Shown piece by piece: positions 1 through 7,266 of a stretch of 64,000 bases of DNA; within the stretch, counting starts at the first letter, position 1; each line of letters begins with the position of its first letter. The notes beneath the pieces were generated by a model that had not been told where the DNA came from, ran no database searches, and saw only the letters and a list, made by a program, of their open reading frames with translations. The DNA is from Clostridiales bacterium. Lineage in GTDB: Bacteria; Bacillota; Clostridia; Oscillospirales; Ruminococcaceae. A program made the translations under genes and the position numbers. Location of the stretch: the NCBI GenBank assembly GCA_003150405.1, contig QAMM01000002.1, positions 1 to 64,000 on the forward strand. Reading direction: 5' to 3'.

Positions 1-48
1 TCTCTGGACTACCTTGTGGGGCGTTCGGACGAACCGGAACGACGTTAA
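1..48 (+). CDS. C-terminal end of an XRE-family regulator (partial)
   Basis: Only the last 15 codons are in the window; they read SLDYLVGRSDEPERR then TAA. The segment S-L-D-Y-L-V-G-R-S-D is the usual end of the HTH_3 domain in Firmicute phage and element repressors. It is followed by a terminator-like hairpin. With the neighbouring XRE genes, the peptidase and the recombinase it belongs to the integrated element that ends near 2865. The start lies outside the window, so its size and any effector domain are unknown. Confidence 0.6.
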   Translation, partial: SLDYLVGRSDEPERR

Positions 49-65
49 ATACTTTTGCGCCTTCA

Positions 66-90
66 CCCCGTCTCCCTAGGCGGGGTTTTT
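66..90 (+). terminator. Rho-independent terminator after the partial XRE gene
   Basis: CCCCG (66-70) pairs with CGGGG (81-85) around a 10-nt loop and is followed by five T. It lies 17 nt after the stop codon of the partial regulator gene. Confidence 0.65.
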
Positions 91-122
91 ATTGTCCGTT
101 TTATTGGACAGACAATGTGGTA

Positions 123-281
123 TTATTTCGGTGTTGGAAGTTCAAGGATTTTACGGATGCTGGAAATAATTCCAGGGGTGGTCAATTCACCAACCTCAAT
201 TTTATGCAGATAGGAACGGTCAAAATATTTCCCTGTGTCTTTTTTCACTTCTTCAATTAACCACAGTTGTTTTTTGTTCAT
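123..281 (-). CDS. Small XRE/Cro-like regulator
   Basis: A 52-residue product reads from ATG at 281. The stretch LIEEVKKDTGKYFDRSYLHKI resembles the helix-turn-helix of small Cro-like proteins common on clostridial mobile elements (usual pattern L-I-E-x-V-K-x-x-T-G-x-Y-F-D-x-S-Y-L-x-K-I). Family members normally have about 15 more N-terminal residues (F-G-K-x-I-x-K-K-L-V-D). Those codons are present in frame upstream (F-G-K-N-I-E-K-K-L-V-D) but have no ATG, GTG or TTG before an in-frame TGA. Either the protein starts late at 281 or its 5' end is damaged. It is divergent from the regulator at 519 and probably forms a lysogeny-type switch with it. Confidence 0.5.
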   Translation of the reverse strand: MNKKQLWLIEEVKKDTGKYFDRSYLHKIEVGELTTPGIISSIRKILELPTPK

Positions 282-358
282 ATCTACAAGTTTTTTCTCT
301 ATGTTTTTGCCAAATTGGCAAAGTTCTTTTCGCTCCGTAGAATCTCACCTCTTTTCTA

Positions 359-487
359 TTGACTTTTACGCATGCGTGTAATATCATTTAATTGTCCGAT
401 GAATGTTTTACGTTTGCGTATCTTATGCTTATATAATACTACGCATAAGCATAAATGTCAATGGTTTTTATTACGCATCCGTATAAT
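359..487 (+). promoter_or_regulatory. Promoter region with four TACG-N4-CGTA-type operator sites
   Basis: A promoter-like pair TTGACT (359-364) and TATCAT (382-387) has a 17-nt spacer. Further TATAAT boxes lie at 432-437 and 482-487. Four copies of a short palindrome-like motif overlap these elements: 367-378 (TACGCATGCGTG), 409-420 (TACGTTTGCGTA), 440-451 (TACGCATAAGCA) and 472-483 (TACGCATCCGTA). The spacing and overlap with core promoter elements suggest autorepression by the XRE protein encoded at 519. Which protein binds is inference. Confidence 0.55.
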
Positions 488-518
488 TTATGTTTTGTAT
501 AAAATTGGGGTGCAATTT

Positions 519-875
519 ATGTCAGTTTTGTATCGTTCTTTAGAAAGGCTTTGCAAGCAAAGAGGAATAACGGCATATAGAATGTGCAAAGACGTTGGAA
601 TACAGCCTAGTATTATGACCGATTTAAAAAAAGGCAGAAGGTCAAGCGTTAAGGCTGAAACTGCCCAGCGTATTGCAGATTACTTTCATGTCTCGGTTGC
701 TGAACTCCTTGGCAGCACCAACGCAGAAAAAAACCCCGGCCAAAAGCCGGAGGTAACCGATGAAGATATTCAGTTCGCCCTGTTCGGCGGCAGGGTGGAC
801 GACGAAACCTTTGAGGACGTAAAACGCTACGCCGCCTTTGTGAAGGCCAGAAAAGAGCAGGAAAAGAAGGGGTAA
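519..875 (+). CDS. XRE-family HTH regulator of the integrated element
   Basis: A 118-residue protein. The N-terminal HTH domain (about residues 5-65) contains R-G-I-T-A-Y-R-M-C-K-D-V-G and ends with the typical S-V-A-E-L-L-G. A lysine- and glutamate-rich tail follows. ATG 519 is chosen because it follows a GGGG Shine-Dalgarno sequence at 507-510 and starts right at the HTH fold; a longer frame to 372 runs through the operator region. The ImmA/IrrE-type peptidase gene begins 2 nt after its stop. By analogy with ICEBs1 ImmR/ImmA, this would be the element repressor and the peptidase its inactivator. Confidence 0.75.
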   Translation: MSVLYRSLERLCKQRGITAYRMCKDVGIQPSIMTDLKKGRRSSVKAETAQRIADYFHVSVAELLGSTNAEKNPGQKPEVTDEDIQFALFGGRVDDETFEDVKRYAAFVKARKEQEKKG

Positions 876-877
876 TA

Positions 878-1300
878 TTGACGGTTTTGGCGGAGATGTA
901 CGAAACAGCATACCTGAACGACATTGTTGTGGACTGCGTCAAGCTGCATAAAACAGCTTCCTTATCGCTTATGGATGACGACGGCGACTGCTTCATTGCA
1001 CTCGACCCGTACCGGCTTGGCAGCGAACAGAACGAGGTGCTGCAAATTGCCCACGAGCTGGGCCACTGCATGACCGGTTCCTTTTACAACCGCTACAGCA
1101 GCCTCAACTGCATCAGCCAAAAGGAATACCGGGCCGACAAATGGGCTGTTCACAAGCTCATCCCGTTTTCGGAGCTTCAGAGGGCGTTTTCCGAAGGGGT
1201 TGTTGACCGCTGGGAGCTTGCGGAGCGTTTCGCAGTAACCGAGGCTTTTATGGAGACCGCGCTTCACGTTTACCGCAGGGAGGGATTGCTGAGGGATTGA
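878..1300 (+). CDS. ImmA/IrrE-family metallopeptidase
   Basis: A 140-residue protein. The zinc-peptidase motif H-E-L-G-H occurs in Q-I-A-H-E-L-G-H-C around residue 59, followed by the conserved E-Y-R-A-D-K-W-A helix. This is the ImmA/IrrE (PF06114) signature. The start is TTG 878, 5 nt after the strong SD AGAAGGGG; the in-frame ATG at 896 has no properly spaced SD. Family members cleave the element repressor after DNA damage or cell signalling and derepress mobility genes. The target here is inferred to be the XRE protein encoded just upstream. Confidence 0.8.
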   Translation: MTVLAEMYETAYLNDIVVDCVKLHKTASLSLMDDDGDCFIALDPYRLGSEQNEVLQIAHELGHCMTGSFYNRYSSLNCISQKEYRADKWAVHKLIPFSELQRAFSEGVVDRWELAERFAVTEAFMETALHVYRREGLLRD

Positions 1301-1410
1301 CACTCCCCACAGCGAAAGCCGGGGTTTTATCACACATGGCGTAATACCCCTGCCTTTCAGCATGGAGAGTGCCAAGACTGATTATATAACCGTCAGAAAG
1401 GAGCGTGCTT

Positions 1411-2844
1411 ATGCAAACCGCTGCGGCATACATCCGCGTTTCCACCAAAGACCAGGCCGAGCTTTCGCCTGACAGCCAGATTAAGCTCATACGGGAGTAC
1501 GCCAAATCCCATGATATGGTGCTGCCGGAGGAATACATCTTCCGGGACGACGGCATTTCCGGGCGCAGCGCCGCCAAACGCCCCGCTTTTTTGCAGATGA
1601 TTGCCACGGCAAAGGGGAAGGATCACCCCTTTGACGTGCTGCTGCTCTGGAAGTTCAGCCGGTTCGCGCGCAACCAGGAGGAAAGCATCGTCTACAAATC
1701 GCTTCTGCGACGGGACTGCGGGGTGGAGGTGGTCTCCATCTCGGAGCCGCTGGCGGATGGCCCCTTCGGCTCGCTCATTGAACGGATTATTGAATGGATG
1801 GATGATTTTTACAGCACCCGGCTTTCGGGCGAGGTGCGGCGCGGCATGGCCGAGAAAGCGAGCCGGGGCGGGGTCGTGGCGGCGGCGCCCTTTGGCTACC
1901 GGAACGAGGGCGGCACCCTGGTGCCCCATCCGGAGCAGGCGGAGGGAGTCCGGCACCTGTTCGCGCGGTTTCTCGCCGGGATTCCCTACCGCGCCCTTGC
2001 CGACGAGATGAACGCCCTGGGCTACCGTTTGCGGCGGGGCGGGCGGTTTGACGCACGGAGCGTCAAGTACATCCTGCTCAACCCCGTCTACACGGGAAAA
2101 ATCCGGTGGAGCCCCTCCGACGGGGGCGGCTACTTCAACACCGGCGCGGAGGATGTGATTCTCACACAGGGCAGTCATGAGCCAATCATCGAGCCGGAAA
2201 TCTTTGAGGCGGTGCAGGACAAAATCGCCGAAATTGAGGCGGCGCACTTCCGTTACCGCCGCGAGACCCGCCCCGGCGACTACATGCTCAAGGGGCTGGT
2301 ACGGTGCTCGGCCTGCGGGGCCACGCTGGTGAAGGCCGCTCACGGCTCCATGCAGTGCAACGCCTACGCAAGAGGCGGGTGCCGGGTTTCCCATAGCATC
2401 AAAATGGAACGGCTGGAGGAGATGGTGGTGGAATCGCTCGAAACGCTGCTGCGCGGCGGCGAGTTCGAGCTGCACTGGCGGGAGCCGCCAAAGGGTGCAG
2501 CCGCCCCGGCCGAACTTGAAGCGCGCATCCGGGCGGAAGAAAAAAAGCTCGCGCGGGTAAAGGAAGCCTATGCGGCGGGGATTGACACGCTGGAGGAATA
2601 CCGCTATAATAAAGGCGTCATTACCGAGGCGATTGCGGCGCTCAGGGCGCAGCGGCCAGCAAAGCGGCCGGACACCAAGCAGTTCCGGGCGGCGTTTGCC
2701 AAGCGGACGCTGGGCGTGGTGCGGCAGTTACGCGATCCATCCCTTTCCGCCGCAGACAAAAACGCCATGCTCAAGGCGTTTATTGAGCGCATCGTGTATG
2801 ACCGGCGAACTGAGACCCTCCATTTCGCCTTTTATTATTCGTAA
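1411..2844 (+). CDS. Large serine recombinase (integrase) of the element interrupting cotJC
   Basis: A 477-residue product from ATG 1411 (SD GAAAGGAG at 1396-1403; a GTG at 1405 is too close to the SD). The N-terminal resolvase domain has Y-I-R-V-S with the nucleophile Ser11, then D-D-G-I-S-G-R and F-S-R-F-A-R-N. A recombinase domain follows (about 170-280). A zinc ribbon begins at about residue 296 (C-S-A-C-G), and a helical coiled segment lies near residue 380. The gene ends about 20 nt from the cotJC junction, the usual position of a large serine integrase next to its attachment site. It should catalyse integration, and excision if a directionality factor is present. Confidence 0.9.
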   Translation: MQTAAAYIRVSTKDQAELSPDSQIKLIREYAKSHDMVLPEEYIFRDDGISGRSAAKRPAFLQMIATAKGKDHPFDVLLLWKFSRFARNQEESIVYKSLLRRDCGVEVVSISEPLADGPFGSLIERIIEWMDDFYSTRLSGEVRRGMAEKASRGGVVAAAPFGYRNEGGTLVPHPEQAEGVRHLFARFLAGIPYRALADEMNALGYRLRRGGRFDARSVKYILLNPVYTGKIRWSPSDGGGYFNTGAEDVILTQGSHEPIIEPEIFEAVQDKIAEIEAAHFRYRRETRPGDYMLKGLVRCSACGATLVKAAHGSMQCNAYARGGCRVSHSIKMERLEEMVVESLETLLRGGEFELHWREPPKGAAAPAELEARIRAEEKKLARVKEAYAAGIDTLEEYRYNKGVITEAIAALRAQRPAKRPDTKQFRAAFAKRTLGVVRQLRDPSLSAADKNAMLKAFIERIVYDRRTETLHFAFYYS

Positions 2845-2868
2845 GTGGTATATCTTTTTATGGTATGG
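2845..2868. other. Right attachment junction of the cotJC-integrated element
   Basis: cotJC-like coding sequence on the minus strand stops matching the family at about 2866, after G-G-P. The recombinase stop codon is at 2844. The crossover must lie in this interval, but the other end of the element is outside the window, so the core dinucleotide cannot be fixed. Confidence 0.6.
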
Positions 2869-2961
2869 CCCACCAAACTGTGTGATTATAATTTTTGCAG
2901 CCGTTGGATTTGGTTTGGAGATTTTCACCGGGAACTGCAAGCGTTTTTCATAATTCCACAT
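2866..2961 (-). pseudogene. cotJC: 5' fragment of cotJC, interrupted by the element
   Basis: Minus-strand ATG at 2961 lies 3 nt after the cotJB stop, with GGAGGA as SD inside the cotJB end. It encodes MWNYEKRLQFPV..., followed by P-N-P-T-A-A-K-I-I-I-T-Q-F-G-G-P. This matches the N terminus of CotJC, the manganese-catalase-like spore coat protein (family pattern M-W-x-Y-E-K-x-L-Q-x-P-V ... Q-Y-G-G-P-D-G-E-L). After residue 32 the frame runs antisense into the recombinase gene and loses similarity. The rest of cotJC is presumably beyond the far end of the element. The frame may be restored by excision, as for sigK and the skin element, or may be permanently lost. Confidence 0.8.
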
Positions 2962-2964
2962 TGA

Positions 2965-3219
2965 TTAATCCTCCATTTCCCACGGCCACGGGGTTGTTGC
3001 CCATGTCCACTCGTTTGTTACGTTGACATTGTCCGCCGTCAGCGGTCCAAAACGGTTGGTATATTCTTCCACAAGGCTGTGGCGCAGTTTTTTATAGCGT
3101 TCATAATAGTCGAGCGCCTTTTGATCGGTAGGATTGTTATCCAGAAACAGCTTTACCTCATCAATGGCAAAGCTCGCTTCGGAAAGGCGTTTCATCAGGT
3201 TTTCACGTTCATTTTCCAT
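2965..3219 (-). CDS. cotJB: Spore coat protein CotJB
   Basis: An 84-residue protein with the CotJB (PF12652) pattern: L-S-E-A-S-F-A-I-D-E-V-K-L-F-L-D, then D-Q-K-A-L-D-Y-Y, and a tail with F-G-P-L-T-A. It is a component of the inner spore coat with CotJA and CotJC. Its start overlaps the cotJA stop (ATGA at 3218-3221), and cotJC would start 3 nt after its stop, so the three form one translationally coupled operon on the minus strand. Expression in the mother cell under SigE is expected from the family; no convincing SigE promoter could be assigned here. Confidence 0.85.
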   Translation of the reverse strand: MENERENLMKRLSEASFAIDEVKLFLDNNPTDQKALDYYERYKKLRHSLVEEYTNRFGPLTADNVNVTNEWTWATTPWPWEMED

Positions 3220-3500
3220 CAGTCTGTGTCACCTCTCCTTCCGGTAAACGGCAGGTCAAGTTCCGGGAAGATGGTGCCGCGTTCAAGTGCTTCTTCTACC
3301 GGATAGGTTGTTTTCCAAGTTTGGCGCGGCACATAAGCCATTGCAAGCGGCAGTTCACCCAGCGGGGTAGCATCACTTATACCTCCAGTATTTCCGGTGC
3401 TGCCATTTCCGCTTCCGCAGCGCTCGCCGTTTGGCCCGCACAGGCGGATAAAGGCGTTGTCCGCCGGATCAGAAAACGGCGATGGAATAAATCGATCCAA
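3219..3500 (-). CDS. cotJA: Spore coat-associated protein CotJA
   Basis: A 93-residue protein whose C-terminal half has the CotJA signature L-A-M-A-Y-V-P-R-Q, then E-E-A-L-E-R-G-T-I-F-P-E-L-D-L-P-F. The N-terminal half is a glycine- and serine-rich variable segment. ATG 3500 is preceded by AGGAGGAATC. First gene of the cotJA-cotJB-cotJC operon. CotJA is needed for assembly of CotJC into the coat in Bacillus. Confidence 0.85.
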   Translation of the reverse strand: MDRFIPSPFSDPADNAFIRLCGPNGERCGSGNGSTGNTGGISDATPLGELPLAMAYVPRQTWKTTYPVEEALERGTIFPELDLPFTGRRGDTD

Positions 3501-3603
3501 AAAGATTCCTCCTCTTTTATCGTTGGTAGGCTTCAGCCTCGTTTTATCTTATGCTATAAAACGACCGGAAGTTCCTACTTTTGCCGAAACGGCGCGAAAA
3601 AAA

Positions 3604-3629
3604 GGCCCAGATGAACAATCATCTGGGCC
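3604..3629 (-). terminator. Rho-independent terminator after the TIGR04076 gene
   Basis: GGCCCAGATG (3604-3613) and CATCTGGGCC (3620-3629) form a 10-bp stem with a 6-nt loop. Read on the minus strand it is followed by a run of seven T, so it ends the transcript of the gene at 3682-4029. Confidence 0.85.
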
Positions 3630-3681
3630 TTTTGCCATTTATTATTTCCTTTGTGATAACATTTGATAAAAAAGAATAGCA

Positions 3682-4029
3682 TCAGTCAAAAAATTTGCCC
3701 TGGTAAAAGTTCTCGTTTCCAAGTTTTTTTGCTGTCATACGAAAGATCACATTGCCGTCCGGGCACACAATGTCTTTGCTATATTGGCTGCTGCCGCCGA
3801 TATTTTCCAAATTTCCGCCGCTTCGGACCGCTTCCATAATCGGAAACATGACTGTCATTACTTTGGAGCAGATTCCCTGCCCCTGTGCATTAACTGGACA
3901 ACCGTAGGTACAGGTATACCGGTCTCCCACTTCTTCTCCGTTACGACAGTACCGTTCAGTTTGGTCACCGCGAAGAAATCCAATGACCTCAATTTCCCAT
4001 TCATATTCTTCGGAATACCATTTTTTCAT
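3682..4029 (-). CDS. TIGR04076 family protein
   Basis: A 115-residue cysteine-containing protein. It has C-P-V-N-A-Q-G-Q-G-I-C-S-K, then P-I-M-E-A-V-R-S-G-G-N-L and C-P-D-G-N-V-I-F-R-M-T-A, the pattern of the TIGR04076 family. No function is established for the family. It is a single gene on the minus strand with its own terminator and is separated from the CorC-type gene by about 270 nt. The conserved cysteines could bind a metal or Fe-S cluster, but that is speculation. Confidence 0.75.
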   Translation of the reverse strand: MKKWYSEEYEWEIEVIGFLRGDQTERYCRNGEEVGDRYTCTYGCPVNAQGQGICSKVMTVMFPIMEAVRSGGNLENIGGSSQYSKDIVCPDGNVIFRMTAKKLGNENFYQGKFFD

Positions 4030-4206
4030 TCTTTGCCTCCTAAAACTCGCTTACCGGAAAACTTGTTTGGAACAATGTCGGCCCAAAACATTCTTGCAAT
4101 ATGGTTTAAGTTTTCTCCACGAGATTTTCCAAATCTGCTATTTTGTCACAGAGCCTCTCCTTATTTGTCATTATAACATAAAAACTCAGTACAAGTGTTA
4201 AGGCAT

Positions 4207-4240
4207 AAAAACAGCGGCGAAATATCAAGTCCGCCGCCGA
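4207..4240 (-). terminator. Rho-independent terminator after the CorC-type gene
   Basis: On the minus strand GCGGCG and CGCCGC (4232-4237 and 4214-4219) pair across a 12-nt loop, followed by TG and five T (4211-4207). It lies about 60 nt downstream of the stop at 4300. Confidence 0.6.
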
Positions 4241-4299
4241 AAAAAACATTCTATATTGGTTCCTGTATCTTTCAGGAGTTTTTATAAAACAGAAACAAC

Positions 4300-5658
4300 T
4301 TAAATTTCCATTGTACCGTCTGGAGTCTCAGATGCTGCCCGCTGCTGCACCCGCTCGGCACGCACCAAATCAATATGGCGCTCCTCAACAGCAACCACCG
4401 TAAAGACGACATCCCCTACTGTAACCGACGGTGTGTCCCCCTCCGACGGGATATAACCCAGCTCCTCAACGATGTACCCGCCCAGGGTGTCATAGTCCCC
4501 TTCTTCCGGGAAATGGATGTGAAAAATCTTTTCCACATCTTCAATCTGCATCAAACCGTTCAATTCATAAACGGTATCTGAAATCTGGGCGTACTCGTCC
4601 TCCTCTTCATCGTACTCGTCCTGGATGTTACCCACAATGGATTCCAAAAGATCCTCCATGGTTACCAAGCCAGAGGTTCCGCCGTACTCGTCCACTACAA
4701 CCGCCATCTGTACCTTTTTACGCTGAAGTTCACGGAACAGCTCGTCACAATGGCCGCGCTCCGGCACATAAAGAGCCGGGCGAATATGATCCGCCAATTT
4801 AAAGTTAACATCCGGATTTTCCAAAACCAGATCAAGCAAATCCTTGATATACAGAATACCTACAATATCGTCAAGGTCTTCTTCATAGACCGGGATACGT
4901 GAATAACCGGTATCCACAGCGGTATGGATGCAGTCTGCAAGCGAGGCGTCAAGCGGCAGAACCGTCATTTCGGTGCGGTGGGTCATAATCTCCTCCGCCG
5001 TACGGTCATCAAACTCAAAGATGTTGTTGATCATTTCCCGATCCGCCTGTTCTATCGAACCGTTCTCGTTGCCTACATCAATCATCATACGAATTTCTTC
5101 TTCGGTTACCTGTTCGCTTTTTTGCTCCGGACTGACACCGAATAGCCGCAGCACACCGTTGGTTGTTACCGAAAGCAGCGAGACGAACGGCCGCTCAAAC
5201 AGATAAATGACACGCAGCGGCCGCGCAATAGCAAACGAAATGCTTTCGGCACTGTTCATTGCCAATCGCTTTGGAACAAGTTCGCCGAAAATGAGGGTAA
5301 AAAAAGACAGCACAATGGTGATAACCACAAGCGAGATGCCATGCACCAGCCCCAGGTTAATGCCAGTGCCTTCAAATGCCGCCACAATGTACTCTGCGAA
5401 GGTATCTGCCGCCACTGCTGAAGCGAGCAGACCGGAAAGAGTGACACCTACCTGAATCGTCGCCAAGAAACGGGAAGGCTGACCTACCATATCGGCAAGG
5501 ACTTTCGCCTTTTTGTTGCCAGCTTCCGCCATACGCTTAATCTTTGCATCGTTGAGCGAAATGACTGCAATTTCACTCATGGCAAAGAAGGCATTTATCA
5601 GGATAAGCACCACCAATAACACAATATAAAACCATATATTACCGCCGTCAGGGTCCAT
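4300..5658 (-). CDS. CorC/HlyC (CNNM) family membrane transporter
   Basis: A 452-residue protein. An N-terminal DUF21/CNNM membrane domain with about four helices (residues 1-190) is followed by two CBS domains (about 205-335, with H-R-T-E-M-T-V-L-P and Y-S-R-I-P-V-Y) and a C-terminal CorC_HlyC domain (about 350-435, with Y-D-T-L-G-G-Y-I and D). The family exports or exchanges divalent cations, probably Mg2+ or Co2+. The start at 5658 follows AAAAAGGAGAAC; a GTG 39 nt upstream has no SD. Single gene, transcribed away from mutY. Confidence 0.85.
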   Translation of the reverse strand: MDPDGGNIWFYIVLLVVLILINAFFAMSEIAVISLNDAKIKRMAEAGNKKAKVLADMVGQPSRFLATIQVGVTLSGLLASAVAADTFAEYIVAAFEGTGINLGLVHGISLVVITIVLSFFTLIFGELVPKRLAMNSAESISFAIARPLRVIYLFERPFVSLLSVTTNGVLRLFGVSPEQKSEQVTEEEIRMMIDVGNENGSIEQADREMINNIFEFDDRTAEEIMTHRTEMTVLPLDASLADCIHTAVDTGYSRIPVYEEDLDDIVGILYIKDLLDLVLENPDVNFKLADHIRPALYVPERGHCDELFRELQRKKVQMAVVVDEYGGTSGLVTMEDLLESIVGNIQDEYDEEEDEYAQISDTVYELNGLMQIEDVEKIFHIHFPEEGDYDTLGGYIVEELGYIPSEGDTPSVTVGDVVFTVVAVEERHIDLVRAERVQQRAASETPDGTMEI

Positions 5659-5721
5659 TTCAGTTCTCCTTTTTCTGTTATTTGGTTTGTTTGTCACAAG
5701 GGTTAGTCCACATCAGTATAT

Positions 5722-5751
5722 AATATATCGTATTGCTTCGGTACGTGTCAA
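5722..5751 (-). promoter_or_regulatory. Promoter of the CorC-type gene
   Basis: On the minus strand TTGACA (5751-5746) and TATATT (5727-5722) are separated by 18 nt, about 65 nt upstream of the CorC-type ATG. Confidence 0.5.
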
Positions 5752-5995
5752 AGGCGATATTGAACCGGTTTTGGTCAATCCAGCCCAGGTTCGCCCTGTC
5801 TGCGTATTGATCCGCTCCCCACTTACCTCCACGCCCCCATACAGGCTGTCATCCATTCACAGGCGAAAACCGAATGGAATTTGAGGAGCTTCAAAATCGT
5901 TTTCGGCAAAATCTGTCCTTTTCAACCACCCCGGAATATGTTACAATATTAACAGTATCTTTACTTTGCCAACTGCCTGGAAAGGATGAATCAGC

Positions 5996-7072
5996 CTGAA
6001 GCTCCCACTTACCGCCGAAAACCGCAGAACACTGGCACGGCTGCCGGAATTATTGCTCCCTTGGTACGACGCAAACGCTCGTTCCATGCCATGGCGTGAA
6101 CATCACGATCCTTATTGGACTTGGGTTTCGGAAATTATGCTCCAACAGACCCGGGTAGAAGCCGCCACCGGTTATTTTCTACGGTTTATGGGAGCGCTTC
6201 CCACCATTTCGGATTTGGCCGCAGTACCGGACGATGAGCTCATGAAGCTCTGGGAGGGCCTTGGTTACTACAGCCGGGCGCGCAACCTTAAAAAGGCAGC
6301 CCAGATTGTTTGTGAACAATATGGCGGCGCACTTCCCGCTGATTATGACGCGCTGCTCTCGCTTCCCGGTATTGGGAGCTACACGGCTGGCGCCATTGCT
6401 TCAATCGCATTTGGCTTGCCTTACCCGGCGGTAGATGGCAACGTCCTGCGGGTGGTTTCCCGTGTGACAGGCTGCGCGGCCGACATTGCTGAATCCGCCG
6501 TTAAACAGGCCTGGGAAACTGAACTCACCGCCATATTGCCTGCCGAGCGAGTTGGGGACTTTACCCAGTCACTCATGGAAACTGGCGCATTGGTCTGCCT
6601 GCCCAACGGCGTGCCCCAATGCAGTGTTTGTCCGCTCAGCAAAGTGTGCCGTGCGTTTCTTGACAACAGGACAAATGAGTTCCCAGTCAAAGCTCCTAAA
6701 AAAGCACGCCGCATTGAGGAATACACTGTTTTTCTACTACTGGCAAATGGACGTGCAGCACTGCACAAACGCCCGGAATCCGGTCTGCTTGCTGGGTTGT
6801 GGGAACTTCCTATGCACTCCGGCCATATAGAAGCGGAAATGGTGAGCGCGTGGTTTAAACAGCATGGGATTTCAGCGAAAATCAGCAAATGCAAACCGGC
6901 AAAGCATATTTTCAGCCACATTGAGTGGCGGATGCAGGGTTATCTTGTCACGTTGGAGGCCCAGCTCAAAACGCCCGAATTGATATGGGCAGCCCGTTCT
7001 GAGCTGGACTCGCTCTATACTCTGCCTTCCGCTTTCAAGGCTTACCGTAAGCTGTTGGAACAGCTTTTATAG
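5996..7072 (+). CDS. mutY: A/G-specific adenine glycosylase MutY
   Basis: DNA repair enzyme that removes adenine opposite 8-oxoguanine. It contains W-V-S-E-I-M-L-Q-Q-T-R-V-E (catalytic Glu), the HhH-GPD motif L-P-G-I-G-S-Y-T-A-G-A-I and V-D-G-N-V-L-R-V (catalytic Asp). A C-x7-C-x2-C-x5-C [4Fe-4S] loop and a C-terminal NUDIX-like 8-oxoG recognition domain follow. The start is unclear: family-like residues extend upstream of the first TTG (6053) to an in-frame TGA at 5987, with no ATG or GTG. CTG 5996 lies 9 nt after GGAAAGGA. An ATG at 5986 is in another frame and would need a one-base shift to join. The 3' part is secure. Confidence 0.85.
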   Translation: MKLPLTAENRRTLARLPELLLPWYDANARSMPWREHHDPYWTWVSEIMLQQTRVEAATGYFLRFMGALPTISDLAAVPDDELMKLWEGLGYYSRARNLKKAAQIVCEQYGGALPADYDALLSLPGIGSYTAGAIASIAFGLPYPAVDGNVLRVVSRVTGCAADIAESAVKQAWETELTAILPAERVGDFTQSLMETGALVCLPNGVPQCSVCPLSKVCRAFLDNRTNEFPVKAPKKARRIEEYTVFLLLANGRAALHKRPESGLLAGLWELPMHSGHIEAEMVSAWFKQHGISAKISKCKPAKHIFSHIEWRMQGYLVTLEAQLKTPELIWAARSELDSLYTLPSAFKAYRKLLEQLL

Positions 7073-7093
7073 GCTTTTCCCGTGCCGGATGGG

Positions 7094-7131
7094 GAAGCCC
7101 GGCAATATGTCATGATATATTGCCGGGCTTC
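7094..7131 (+). terminator. Strong hairpin after mutY
   Basis: 15-bp perfect arms (7094-7108 and 7117-7131, GAAGCCCGGCAATAT and its complement) close an 8-nt loop. No T-run follows, so termination efficiency is uncertain. Confidence 0.5.
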
Positions 7132-7266
7132 ATCTCCTGTATTACAGCCATCCGGCGCGCGCACTTTTGGCCGGGGGATAGTCCCGGTTGGTTATCCCGT
7201 CAAAATACAAACACAAGGTCGTGACTGTATGGGCAACACCGCATAACAAAGGAGGAATTACCCCCA

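Noticed and set aside
1393..2475. 360-codon minus-strand ORF opposite the serine recombinase
   Set aside because: It is an antisense shadow of a GC-rich gene with all catalytic motifs on the plus strand; it has no SD and no recognisable domain.
7132..7266. Possible riboswitch upstream of the K+/H+ antiporter
   Set aside because: There is a GGGATA/TATCCC hairpin, and K+ transporter genes can carry c-di-AMP riboswitches, but the conserved ydaO/yuaA core was not found.
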